IMG/VR virus record: IMGVR_UViG_3300046007_008924
Span: 1 to 21,399 of that record
DNA: 21,399 bases
From: a virus
Direction: 5' to 3' (one strand)
Part shown: positions 8,030 through 15,500 of the stretch, in pieces
Layout: each line of letters opens with the position of its first letter
Position numbering within the stretch: position 1 is the first letter of the stretch
Translations under genes and position numbers: made by a program
The notes under the pieces: model-generated
Told to the model about the DNA's origin: nothing
The model's input: only the letters and a program-made list of their open reading frames with translations
Database searches by the model: none

Positions 8030-8397
8030 GACTGCTCAGCGCGGAGAGCGTTGCGCAGGAAGCGGTCGAACTGGGCTTGTGCTTCTTCAAGAGGAGCCTT
8101 AGTCCAAGGTCGGCCGGGGAAGCGGAGGCCGGTGATGGCAACTCCGCCCTCGTGGACCTGGGCGGCATATTCCACCGGCCAGGTGAAGGTGACTGACCCA
8201 TCAGCGTTGACGGATCGAGTCTGGCTGGCACGGAGGCGGCCGGTATCCACGATGTCCCGCACCTTCGGAGGTGTGGGGTAGTCCCATTTGGCCGACGAGA
8301 TCTCCGCGGTGAAGCGGGTGTCGAGCCAAGTGGCAAGCTGCCGGGTCGCCTGGGCGGTGGCAGCGCGGAGCTGTGCGTCGAGTGGGCGTCTAGCCAT
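8026..8397 (-). CDS. HK97 gp10-like neck/tail completion protein
   Basis: This 123-residue protein has an N-terminal helix (RPLDAQLRAATAQATRQLAT) followed by V-D-T-G-R-L-R-A-S and then VEYAAQVHEGG with a downstream GRPW. That is the order seen in the HK97 gp10-like family of head-tail connector and tail completion proteins. The ATG at 8397 overlaps the upstream stop by eight bases (ATGGCTAG). The frame stays open to 8748, but that part lies wholly across the upstream connector gene and reads as low-complexity Ser/Arg/Pro, so it is not used. The stop overlaps the next ATG by four bases. Confidence 0.82.
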   Translation of the reverse strand: MARRPLDAQLRAATAQATRQLATWLDTRFTAEISSAKWDYPTPPKVRDIVDTGRLRASQTRSVNADGSVTFTWPVEYAAQVHEGGVAITGLRFPGRPWTKAPLEEAQAQFDRFLRNALRAEQS

Positions 8398-8794
8398 CGA
8401 TGAAGCCTCCGATGACACGGAACGTGCCTTGGATGGACTGGCGGATGTCCTGGTAGGCAGCGGCGTCCATATCGAGATCGAAAACGAGCTCGAAACGACC
8501 GCGGTAGCCATTGATGATGGCTTCCGCCTGGCTGCCGTTGGTAATCCGAAGGTCCAGGCGATCAGGGCTGAGCAGGCGCCCGCTGCAGCGGTAGCTCGAG
8601 TTGTCGGCTCCTGGTTGGCCATCCCACGAGGGGGCCTCGAGTTTGAGCGCAGCCAGGTATTCGACGGTCTCGACGGTTTGCACCGTGTTGCCCGTGCTGG
8701 CGTCCGTAGTGAGGGTGGTTCCGCCAACCTCGAATGCCAGCTGGGCATTGCCCCAGGGGGCGTAGCTGGCGATCGTGGCGGCGGAGATAGCCAT
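8390..8794 (-). CDS. Probable head closure / neck protein
   Basis: This 134-residue protein begins MAISAATIASYAPWGNAQLA and is largely beta-structured (FEVGGTTLTTDAS, CSGRLLSPDRLDLRI, GRFELVFDLDMDAA). It lies between the DUF4054-type adaptor and the HK97 gp10-like protein, the usual site of the head closure protein (stopper) that seals the portal after DNA packaging. No motif allows a firm family call, so the role comes from gene order. It starts two bases after the adaptor stop and overlaps the next gene by eight bases, consistent with coupled translation. Confidence 0.6.
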   Translation of the reverse strand: MAISAATIASYAPWGNAQLAFEVGGTTLTTDASTGNTVQTVETVEYLAALKLEAPSWDGQPGADNSSYRCSGRLLSPDRLDLRITNGSQAEAIINGYRGRFELVFDLDMDAAAYQDIRQSIQGTFRVIGGFIDG

Positions 8795-8796
8795 GA

Positions 8797-9105
8797 CTAC
8801 AGCGCGAATCCAGAAAGAGCGAGGTTGCCTTTGAGGCGTTCGTACTCCTGGCCGTACAAGCTGGCGGTCAGACCGGTGCCGAGGGGCTGGCCGGCCTGAC
8901 TACCGACCTGAAGGCCGATCTGCATGACACGGGTGGAGAGGATGTGGGCCGCCAGATTGCTGACGGCCTCGGTGTGAACGGTGCCCCAGTTGGCCGCAGG
9001 GGTGGAACGGCCAGCCTCCGTGAGGGCGCTCTGGACTACGGGGAGCGAAAGCTCGCCGAACTCGGGGAAGCGGGTAAGGAACTCACTGGAGGTGGGGACA
9101 GCCAT
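8797..9105 (-). CDS. DUF4054-like head-tail adaptor protein
   Basis: This 102-residue, mostly helical protein begins MAVPTSSEFLTRFPEFGELS, followed by a helix ending in ALTEA, a Trp, and A-V-S-N-L-A-A-H-I-L. The F-x-x-R-F-P-E-F start and LAAH helix match the DUF4054/gp6-gp15 type adaptor that binds the portal and begins the neck. The ATG overlaps the upstream stop by one base (TAATG). Its length and its position after the capsid gene are typical. Confidence 0.8.
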   Translation of the reverse strand: MAVPTSSEFLTRFPEFGELSLPVVQSALTEAGRSTPAANWGTVHTEAVSNLAAHILSTRVMQIGLQVGSQAGQPLGTGLTASLYGQEYERLKGNLALSGFAL

Positions 9106-9518
9106 TAGCCGTTACCCTCTGTGATGGCAGAGATGCGCTTGCTGATGGCGTTGCGGATGCGGATCCGCTGCTCACCTGACTCCCAACGTTGGAGCTGGGC
9201 GACATCGAAGCTGTCCTCCACGAGACGGAGTGCCTGCGTGACAGGCATGTCTGCGATGGAGTCCACGTCAGCGGCTGCTGCAGGATCGGACACGAAGGCC
9301 TGATCCTCTTCGACGCGCAGGGCGCCGAGTTTCAGCATGTTCTTGACGACGTCGTAGTCCTTGATCTGCTCCCACACTTTCTCGGGGAAGCCGCGGTTGA
9401 CACCGGACTTCACCTGGATGCTTTCCGGTTGTCCTGTGTGTTGGACAAAGGAGAAGCCAATCGTGCACTCGGGGTCCATTGGAGGACTTTCGAGTTCGGG
9501 GCGATAGACGAGGATCAT
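9105..9518 (-). CDS. Conserved-type structural module protein, unknown function
   Basis: This 137-residue acidic protein starts MILVYRPELESPPMDPECTI. It has an N-terminal beta part (IGFSFVQHTGQPESIQVKSG) and a helical C-terminal part with alternating charge (ALRLVEDSFDVAQLQRWESG, then RIRIRNAISKRISAI). It lies between the major capsid protein and the adaptor, where small capsid-associated proteins of unknown role are common. I do not recognise the family. A 45-base gap with a hairpin separates it from the capsid gene, so it may be expressed less. It shares one base with the next start. Confidence 0.75.
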   Translation of the reverse strand: MILVYRPELESPPMDPECTIGFSFVQHTGQPESIQVKSGVNRGFPEKVWEQIKDYDVVKNMLKLGALRVEEDQAFVSDPAAAADVDSIADMPVTQALRLVEDSFDVAQLQRWESGEQRIRIRNAISKRISAITEGNG

Positions 9519-9555
9519 GATCAGAAAGGTGAAAGAGCCAACAAAGCAAGCGCGC

Positions 9556-9570
9556 AGCCTGGATCAGGCT
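9556..9570 (-). other. Hairpin at the end of the capsid gene
   Basis: AGCCTG - ATC - CAGGCT forms a perfect 6-bp stem that includes the capsid stop codon (TGA 9566-9564). No T-tract follows (the next bases on the minus strand are GCGCGC), so it is not a standard rho-independent terminator. It might protect the mRNA 3' end or mark a processing site. Confidence 0.35.
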
Positions 9571-10481
9571 TTCTCGAGCACGATGGCGCTCTTGGGGTAG
9601 TAGAGCGCGAGGCCGCCGATGCGAGCGTGAGCGGCGACGGAGAACTCGAGCTCGGCGCGCACGGGCGGGAAGAACTCGAGGGGCTGCGGGATGTGCAGCT
9701 GCAGCTTGTCGGGGCTGCGGTCGTAGCAGATCACGCGGTCCTTGGACAGGACACCACCAGACTTGGAGGCTTCGAGCTCGTTGATGGGCTCGATCGCGGT
9801 GATCATCGGGTTGGTGCGCAGGAAGAACTCCATCACCGTGGTGTCGGAGGTGGTGCTGCGCGGGGTGGTGGAGATGATGCGGTACACGTTGTAGGGCACC
9901 AGCATCGTGTTGGGCATCTCCTTCATGTTGCTGTTCTGCACGATCCGCGTGGCGGGCTCGTTGAGCAGCTGCAGCATCTCGTCGGTGGTGATGTCCACGG
10001 TGTCGAACCAGTGGTCCGGCACCAGCTTGTCCACCTGATTGTTGTTGAAGAAGCCCTTCATGCCGGAGGGGGCATCGCCGAAGTAGGCGATCTCCTGCAC
10101 TTTCTCCTCGTAGGCGCGGCGCACGGCGTTAGCGCGGCGCTGCTCCAGGTTCATGCCGGGCACCATGGAGGCGGCACGGGTTTCCTGGACGGTGTAGGCG
10201 AAGGAAGCACCGAGGCTGCGGACCGGGTGGGTCACTTCCTTGCGGAGGACGTCAGCACGGGGCAGGTCTTGGGCTTTGTCGCCAATGACCTTCATCGAGC
10301 CTTGCTTGTCGAAGACGCGATAGGTGAAGGAATCAGCGCCGTTACCGACCTCGGAGGAGACGGGGATGACGGTGCTGTACTTGATGTCGGCGTACTCAAC
10401 CTCGAAGGCGCGAGCGAGGATGGACTCCAGCTCGCGAGCAAGAAAGAGGCCGACCGAGTCGTTACGGATGTCGGTGGTCAT
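9564..10481 (-). CDS. Major capsid protein (DUF2184 family, HK97 fold)
   Basis: This 305-residue protein is the major capsid protein. Family-typical segments occur in order: LESILARAFEVEYADIKYST, VIPVSSEVGNGADSFTYRVF, KVIGDKAQDLPRADVL, HPVRSLGASFAYTVQETRAA, LEQRRANAVRRAYEEKVQEI with AYFGDAPSGMKGFFN, and a C-terminal FPPVRAELEFSVAAHARIGG. This is the DUF2184 pattern, a group of HK97-fold capsid proteins without a long cleaved delta domain. It follows the cement protein and the protease/scaffold gene, the usual order. A GGAG lies about 11 bases before the ATG. A 511-codon open frame on the opposite strand is a base-composition shadow. Confidence 0.93.
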   Translation of the reverse strand: MTTDIRNDSVGLFLARELESILARAFEVEYADIKYSTVIPVSSEVGNGADSFTYRVFDKQGSMKVIGDKAQDLPRADVLRKEVTHPVRSLGASFAYTVQETRAASMVPGMNLEQRRANAVRRAYEEKVQEIAYFGDAPSGMKGFFNNNQVDKLVPDHWFDTVDITTDEMLQLLNEPATRIVQNSNMKEMPNTMLVPYNVYRIISTTPRSTTSDTTVMEFFLRTNPMITAIEPINELEASKSGGVLSKDRVICYDRSPDKLQLHIPQPLEFFPPVRAELEFSVAAHARIGGLALYYPKSAIVLEKA

Positions 10482-10498
10482 GGGATGGGGCTCCGGGA

Positions 10499-11119
10499 TC
10501 AGGTGTCGGCGGTGAAGGTGATCCCCGGGATGTCAATCTCGAGGAGGACCAGGCCGGCGCCGCTGGTTTCAGACAGCCAGCGAGCCCCGCCAGTCATGGC
10601 GAAGGTCTTGTTGGCCACGGCGGTCTTGGTGAAGCGACCCACGAAAGCACCGGTGACGGTGGACGAGTGGTCGACGCCGAAGAAACGCACAGCATCACCG
10701 AGGGCGATGGCGGCGGTGCTGTAGACCCAGACGACGCCTTTGGAGACGACGTTCATGGTCTGGCCATTCGGGTAGCCCACGCGAAGGGAGCCATCACCGA
10801 TGATGTTGGTGGGGTTGGGGGTGTAGGCAGAGCTGCCGGCCACGCCCTCGAAGGTCAGACCGTCGACGGACAGACCCACGACACCGGTGCCACTGGTTGC
10901 CAGCAGCACAGCAAAGGGATCGTTGCTGGTGGGGTCGTTATCGATGGCGACCAGCGAGCCGAAGGGGATGGCAACGCCGGACTGGTTGTAGTAGCTGCGG
11001 GACACATAGGCCTGCAGGTCAGCGATCATGCCCTCGTGGCCCACGGTCAGCTCCAGGGGGTAGCTGCCTTGAGCGCCGGTCGGGTTGCTGACGACAGTAG
11101 GGGTGAAAGATACGGCCAT
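10499..11119 (-). CDS. Capsid cement / decoration protein (Gp24-like)
   Basis: This 206-residue, mostly beta protein begins MAVSFTPTVVSNPTGAQGSY and continues G-H-E-G-M-I-A-D, YVSRSYYNQSGVAIPFGSLV and VVSKGVVWVYSTAAIALGDA. The G-M-I-A-D...S-R...IPFG block followed by a V-x-x-x-G-x-V-W-V strand is typical of phage structural cement proteins, which bind the capsid outer surface and are encoded next to DUF2184 capsid genes. A strong Shine-Dalgarno site (TAAGGAG) precedes the ATG, in keeping with hundreds of copies per virion. It lies between the protease/scaffold gene and the capsid gene. Confidence 0.82.
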   Translation of the reverse strand: MAVSFTPTVVSNPTGAQGSYPLELTVGHEGMIADLQAYVSRSYYNQSGVAIPFGSLVAIDNDPTSNDPFAVLLATSGTGVVGLSVDGLTFEGVAGSSAYTPNPTNIIGDGSLRVGYPNGQTMNVVSKGVVWVYSTAAIALGDAVRFFGVDHSSTVTGAFVGRFTKTAVANKTFAMTGGARWLSETSGAGLVLLEIDIPGITFTADT

Positions 11120-11132
11120 TGGAAGGAACTCC

Positions 11133-12413
11133 TTACTTGGTAGCGGTGAGGGGACGTTTCCAAGCGTCAGTCACCTTGCTGCGATAGGCAGCGATGGGGC
11201 TGTCGGTGGAGCGGCCGGCACCTTTCAGCGCGTCACGCAGGGTGGCGGTGCTGTCGGCGCGATCGGAATCGGCGTCCTCTTTGGTTTCGCCGTCGGCATC
11301 CTCGGAGTCGTCGTCCTCGGGGTCGCCATCTTCGTCGCCTTCGGCGTCAGCACGGGCGGCGAGGATGCCTTCAACCACGCCCTGGATGTAGGCGGGTTCG
11401 GCGTCGTCGCGGGGTGCGGAGCCGGTGAGGTTCTCGAAAGCCTGTACGTACAGGGAGGCGTCGTCGATACCGTCGAACTTGAAGTCCTCGGTGAACGCGG
11501 GGGCGAGGCGTTGCAGGGTTGCGAGGCGCTCGGCGACCAGCTGGTCGAGCTCGGCGGTGTCGATGCGGGCGTCGCCGGAGGCAGCGAGCTGCTCCTCGAG
11601 TGCATCGGCACGACCTTCAGCGGCCTCTTTGTCGTAGGCCAGAGCGTCGAAGTCGGCCTGCAGAGTGTCGAGCTTGGTGGCAAGCTCGTCGCGCTCGGTG
11701 GTGAGTGCTTGCAGTTGGCGCCCCATGTCCCGGGAGTAGGACTGGACCGCGCTGGCTGCTTCTGCGGGCAGATCGATCTCCAGGCCGTCGAGTTTGACGG
11801 TTGCCATAACGGGAGATGCAGTTGAACTGGACTGGGGCGCCATTTCGTGCTCGGGGAAGGCGGCTACAGCATCAGCTGCATCCATTCGATCGAGCAAGAG
11901 TCGTACCTCCGGGCCAGCCCGGCCGCGGGGGACAATGGCGATGTGGTTCACCCGGATGTTGCGCTGGACGCCGGCGTACTCTTCGCCCTCGGGGGTGATT
12001 CCGGGGGTGGGGTCAAAGTCGACCTTGTAGCCGGCAGATACCTCGGTGGCATCCTTGCGCTTGATCTTCTCGATGGCGTCCTGGTCGGTGACGACGAGGG
12101 CAACTTCGACAAAACCGTCGTTGTACCGAACTTGGCTACCGGAGTAGCCGACTTGGTACTGCTTGGTGTTGGCGGAGTCGAGAAGAACCGGTGGGTGACC
12201 CCACGTTGCGGGTTTCATGCCGAACGTGGAGAGGGAGTCCGGGTTACTGACCTCCTCAGGGGGTCGGTATTCGCGGACTTGGGAGCCATCAGACCGGCGG
12301 TAGAGCTGCGTACCCGAGCGGGCGGCGCGACACCAAACCCGGAGGTAGCCCTCGGGGGTGGTTTCGCTGCCCGTGATGGGAGCGAAGTCGTACCTGGACA
12401 CTGATGTTTCCAT
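11133..12413 (-). CDS. DUF2213 capsid maturation protease fused to scaffold-like domain
   Basis: This 426-residue protein joins two parts. Residues 1-175 match DUF2213, a capsid maturation protease group: YLRVWCRAARSGTQLYRR, ATWGHPPVLL (His73), ATEVSAGY (Ser126), then RVNHIAIVPRGRAG (His157). By analogy with HK97-type proteases, His73 and Ser126 could be catalytic, but this is inferred. Residues 203-426 are scaffold-like: a coiled coil (about 230-290), a very acidic Asp/Glu run (about 355-390) and a basic end (DAWKRPLTATK). An in-frame ATG at Met203 could give a separate 224-residue scaffold, as lambda Nu3 is nested in C, though no Shine-Dalgarno site is visible before it. The start at 12413 overlaps the divergent XRE frame. 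Confidence 0.87.
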   Translation of the reverse strand: METSVSRYDFAPITGSETTPEGYLRVWCRAARSGTQLYRRSDGSQVREYRPPEEVSNPDSLSTFGMKPATWGHPPVLLDSANTKQYQVGYSGSQVRYNDGFVEVALVVTDQDAIEKIKRKDATEVSAGYKVDFDPTPGITPEGEEYAGVQRNIRVNHIAIVPRGRAGPEVRLLLDRMDAADAVAAFPEHEMAPQSSSTASPVMATVKLDGLEIDLPAEAASAVQSYSRDMGRQLQALTTERDELATKLDTLQADFDALAYDKEAAEGRADALEEQLAASGDARIDTAELDQLVAERLATLQRLAPAFTEDFKFDGIDDASLYVQAFENLTGSAPRDDAEPAYIQGVVEGILAARADAEGDEDGDPEDDDSEDADGETKEDADSDRADSTATLRDALKGAGRSTDSPIAAYRSKVTDAWKRPLTATK

Positions 12414-12691
12414 GCTTAAGAGCTTACCGGTTCTTGTGCGTTTGCTTAGCTTTATGCACAGAGCGGTTACAGCACTTGGCGATTCATAGGCAGTTGACGT
12501 TGTGTCGGCGTATCAGGGCGCTACGGGAATACCATAAGTTTACGCAGTTTGAAGTTGCAGAGAGGTTAGGCGTTAGCCAAGCTGCATATTCGCGGTTGGA
12601 GAAAGGAGAGATAGAGGTGTCAGTTATGAAGCTGATAGCTTTGAGCGAGATCTACGATGTTAGGTTGCAGGAATTAGTAAAAGATATCTAG
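12404..12691 (+). CDS. XRE-family helix-turn-helix regulator, moron-like
   Basis: This plus-strand frame runs against the operon and encodes a Cro/C1-type DNA-binding protein. The helix-turn-helix core spans about residues 35-92: RIRALREYHKFTQFEVAERL, then GVSQAAYSRLEKGEIEVSVM and KLIALSEIYDVRLQELVKDI. Helices 2 and 3 (about Thr47-Arg64) are intact. The first 30 residues look non-native and overlap the divergent protease start, so real translation may begin at a TTG near 12494 or 12500, giving about 64-66 residues; no clear Shine-Dalgarno site settles it. Its stop overlaps the convergent gene's stop on CTAG. Codon use is more AT-rich than in the neighbours. It may regulate the late operon or lysogeny. 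Confidence 0.75.
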   Translation: MFPCLRAYRFLCVCLALCTERLQHLAIHRQLTLCRRIRALREYHKFTQFEVAERLGVSQAAYSRLEKGEIEVSVMKLIALSEIYDVRLQELVKDI

Positions 12692-13953
12692 ACGATCTCG
12701 AACCACGCGAGGTCGAGGAATAGCTTGGCGGCGTTGTTGGTGGGAGTAGCGGCGATCAGTAGTACGTCGCTTACGCCAGCGAGGGTGCGACCGAGCTGGA
12801 AATTGAAGTCTGTAATGCTCCCGAGGTCTAGTGAAGAAGAGCTTGTGAGATAGCCTCCTGCGATCTCGGTACCACCGGTGAAGCTGGTGATTGTGGTGTT
12901 GTATTGGACGTTGTTATTGACGTGAGTGGACCAGGTGCCTCCTGTGATTGTGGGGTTAAGCAAAACATGGTACTGGACAATGTCTAGCTTGTTATTTGTC
13001 GTCTGTTCGACAGCCGCGTTTAAGTTGGATGGAACAACTACACTATCTAAACGGGTGCTGTTTAAGCGCAGCGCCAGTACGGGGTAGATCGTGCCGGCAG
13101 TGGCGAGTGTGACTGCGGTGGAGCCGGTGGCGATGTTGTAGCGGCGGCTGAAGCCTTCGTATCCGCCCTCGGAGGCGACGGTGTTGCAGATCTGCTTTGC
13201 GGTAGCTGAGGTCGCAATAGTTCCTGTGTTCTCGATCTCCTGGCGTAGGGGGAGGATCGCGGTGGTCATGTAGCTGGTGAGGTTGATGTTGTCGCCGTGG
13301 AAGGTGTGAGCGATGACCATGCGGCCGTCTACGACGAAACCGCATCGGACATCGCCGACACCGAGCCACTCGATGTCAATCCAGAAGATCTGGGTTTTGG
13401 ATAGGTCGAGAGTGCGGCCGGAAAGGCCGGTGCCATCGAATTTGTCGTTGTTCCAGTCGGCCTGGGCTATGCGGGTATTGACGACGCTGCCGGTGACGTA
13501 GCTGCGGCGAACGAGGTAGGTAGCAGTGCCATCGCTCTCGAGATAGATGCCATTTTGGGTGCCGAAGTAGCCGATGCGTTGGCGCAGGTTGGTTCGAGGC
13601 GCGGCGAAAGCGAAGGATGTCATCACCAGCATCGATTTACCGGGCTGGTAAGGGAAGACGCGTTTGGTTTCGCGGTAGACGTAAGCGCCAGAGGTTGTTG
13701 GGACGGTGAGATTGACGCAGCTTTCGTTGGCGGCGTATGTCTTGGAGCCGCCACCATTTAATGCTGTGTCCCATTTGTCGTTTTCTTGGTAACGATGTTG
13801 GCTGTCAAACAGCGTGAATGGGGAGCTTGTACGGAGACGGCCGAAGGCGTCACCACTGGTGCCGGTGTTAGCGAGGACGGGTACGGGATAATCGTCATCG
13901 CTGCGTACGTAGACGAGCTCGTAGCGGTCGTTATTGACAATGCGTTGGCCCAC
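12688..13953 (-). CDS. Cyanophage-type virion structural protein
   Basis: This 421-residue protein resembles a structural protein widespread in marine cyanophages and pelagiphages. Key segments are GDAFGRLRTSSPFTLFDSQH, RETKRVFPYQPGKSMLVM, RQRIGYFGTQNGIYLESDG, LDLSKTQIFWIDIEWLGVGD with VRCGFVVDGR, and LRQEIENTG. It is beta-rich and is often annotated as a tail fibre or putative structural protein; its exact place in the virion is not known. Finding it between the internal-protein cassette and the capsid protease, away from the tail genes, is notable. The start is GTG at 13953 with no clear Shine-Dalgarno site and a small hairpin just upstream. Confidence 0.8.
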   Translation of the reverse strand: MGQRIVNNDRYELVYVRSDDDYPVPVLANTGTSGDAFGRLRTSSPFTLFDSQHRYQENDKWDTALNGGGSKTYAANESCVNLTVPTTSGAYVYRETKRVFPYQPGKSMLVMTSFAFAAPRTNLRQRIGYFGTQNGIYLESDGTATYLVRRSYVTGSVVNTRIAQADWNNDKFDGTGLSGRTLDLSKTQIFWIDIEWLGVGDVRCGFVVDGRMVIAHTFHGDNINLTSYMTTAILPLRQEIENTGTIATSATAKQICNTVASEGGYEGFSRRYNIATGSTAVTLATAGTIYPVLALRLNSTRLDSVVVPSNLNAAVEQTTNNKLDIVQYHVLLNPTITGGTWSTHVNNNVQYNTTITSFTGGTEIAGGYLTSSSSLDLGSITDFNFQLGRTLAGVSDVLLIAATPTNNAAKLFLDLAWFEIV

Positions 13954-13958
13954 GGGTA

Positions 13959-13976
13959 GATAGCGCTGCTGCTATC
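13959..13976 (-). other. Small hairpin before the GTG start
   Basis: In the 35-base gap between the kinase gene and the structural protein gene, GATAGC - AGCAGC - GCTATC forms a perfect 6-bp stem six bases before the GTG start at 13953. No T-tract follows, so a terminator is unlikely. It could affect initiation or mRNA processing. Confidence 0.3.
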
Positions 13977-13988
13977 AGGCTAGGGGCG

Positions 13989-15500
13989 CTACAGCGGAGT
14001 ACCGAAGGGCTGCTTGCGCATGCGGGCAGGGCGGGCCACACGTTTTGGCTTTAGGGCTAGTCGTAGCCGTGGGGTTTTGACACCGAGAGCCTTTGCTACA
14101 TCACTCATTTGAATGAGTCCACGCTCCATGGCTGCTCGCGGCGCAGTGTTGGCGTTGGCAGTCAGGATGCGGCGTGTGAGTCCAGGAATGCGCGGTTGAT
14201 CGGCCCCGCTTACGAAGCGTGAGCGGGGCATCCGGTCGGCAGCCAAGAGTTCGCGCTCGAGAGCGTCGTGGTAACGCTTGACTGCGATCTCGAAGCGCTC
14301 GGTGTTGGCAGCGCCTCCGTAAGTCGATAGTGCCTTTGCCTGCTTCTCAACGTTAGCTAGTACACCTTTGTATTTATTAGTAAAATCAGCACCGCGTGAA
14401 TTAAACCCTAAAAAGTCGGGAAGCCTATTCATATCATACATCAAGTTCATTACACCATTGCGGTAATGCGCTGGTTGCCGTGGATCATGCAGCTCTGTAG
14501 CATAACCAAAGTCTATCAATGCTACTTTTTTACTTTTAGCATTAACCATAAGATTTCCGTTATGAATGTCTCCATGTGCTAAGCCTGCTGTGTGTAACTT
14601 GCGAAACTCACGTGCGATTTTTGTTTTAACAATTAAGGGTGCGTTTGAGGCGTTACCATTAGAGTCACGGTATTCTTTACCTAAAGTCTTGTAGCCACTC
14701 ATATGAGTCAAAATAAGAGTCTGCGACCTTACCTGGCCATCCGCGTCGCTGATTGCTTGCATACGAAGCGGAGCGGGGACGTTGACACCGGCATAGTCGG
14801 CCAGGTCTAGGCGGCGGAACTCGCTAGCAACGTCGTCCTCGTCGCCATTGCGGAAGAGCTTGATGCCGTACTTCTCAGAAGGATGGACAAAGTAAGTGCC
14901 GAAAGCTCCTGCGCCTGCTTGGCAGCGGGGTTGATTGACGTAGCCTCCTGCCGATGCAAGACCCTGGCTGCCGGTAGACACCAAGGCGCGGGCGTGCATA
15001 GCCCCGGTGGAAAGGCCGTACCAATCGGTGTCGGCGTCAAACTTCCCCGGGGCTTGGATCTTTCCCAGACCACCGCCACATTCAGCAGCGCGGCGACGCT
15101 GGTTGATCTGCTCCTGGACGTCCCACTCTTGGCCCTCCGCGATGGCTTCGTCGACGATGCGTTGAGCTTCGTCCTCGGTGAGTTTGGGGTGTTTTAGTTT
15201 GTTGACAGGGTCGTTATCCCAGGCCTCCTTGGTCCTGTACTTACTGGCGATGGCAGCACCTCCTGCTACTACACCTGCGACAAGCGCGACTTTAGCAGCA
15301 GTCTTAAGCGTTTCTGCGGTTATACCGCCTGCTTGTTTTGTGCACTTATGCGTGCGAGGAATATGCGACTCGCCGCAGGGCTTTCCCTTGCCGCCCTTAA
15401 GGGCGTCGATTCGCGCTAGGCCGAGGACTTTCCCGGCGTGAGAGCTCCATCGCGGCGGCTGGTCTTGCCGGAGCAGCGCCACTTTGCCCGCGACAAGCAC
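13989..15500 (-). CDS. Protein kinase-like virion cassette protein with Cys motif and membrane helix
   Basis: As annotated, this frame has 503 residues. The motif CGESHIPRTHKC (Cys42-Cys53) is followed by a hydrophobic helix at about 64-86 (AAKVALVAGVVAGGAAIA). A kinase-like domain then carries all core residues: Lys214 (YGIKLFR), Glu227 (ASEFRRL), a hinge-like LILTHMSGY, catalytic loop HGDIHNGN (Asp311, Asn316) and D-F-G at Asp330. The loop resembles the RIO/Kdo/aminoglycoside kinase superfamily more than Ser/Thr kinases. The C-terminus is very basic. The GTG at 15500, and another at 15482, lie inside the upstream gene without a Shine-Dalgarno site; a -1 frameshift from that gene may be the true route. 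DNA at 14340-14720, covering the catalytic loop, is far more AT-rich (33% GC at 14521-14580). Confidence 0.82.
   Translation of the reverse strand: MLVAGKVALLRQDQPPRWSSHAGKVLGLARIDALKGGKGKPCGESHIPRTHKCTKQAGGITAETLKTAAKVALVAGVVAGGAAIASKYRTKEAWDNDPVNKLKHPKLTEDEAQRIVDEAIAEGQEWDVQEQINQRRRAAECGGGLGKIQAPGKFDADTDWYGLSTGAMHARALVSTGSQGLASAGGYVNQPRCQAGAGAFGTYFVHPSEKYGIKLFRNGDEDDVASEFRRLDLADYAGVNVPAPLRMQAISDADGQVRSQTLILTHMSGYKTLGKEYRDSNGNASNAPLIVKTKIAREFRKLHTAGLAHGDIHNGNLMVNAKSKKVALIDFGYATELHDPRQPAHYRNGVMNLMYDMNRLPDFLGFNSRGADFTNKYKGVLANVEKQAKALSTYGGAANTERFEIAVKRYHDALERELLAADRMPRSRFVSGADQPRIPGLTRRILTANANTAPRAAMERGLIQMSDVAKALGVKTPRLRLALKPKRVARPARMRKQPFGTPL

Noticed and set aside
8398-8748. N-terminal extension of the HK97 gp10-like frame
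   Set aside because: It overlaps the head closure gene completely and reads as Ser/Arg/Pro low complexity; the ATG at 8397 overlaps the upstream stop in the style of this operon.
9189-10724. 511-codon plus-strand open frame opposite the capsid gene
   Set aside because: It is the mirror of the GC-rich capsid and neighbouring genes, is rich in His/Gly/Asp/Val without domains, and runs across several well-supported genes.
11085-12404. Plus-strand frames of 246 and 185 codons opposite the protease gene
   Set aside because: They are Gly/Val-rich antisense shadows of a GC-rich, Asp/Glu-rich gene.
15440-15450. ATG at 15450 as the kinase start
   Set aside because: It is in the third frame and stops after 17 codons.
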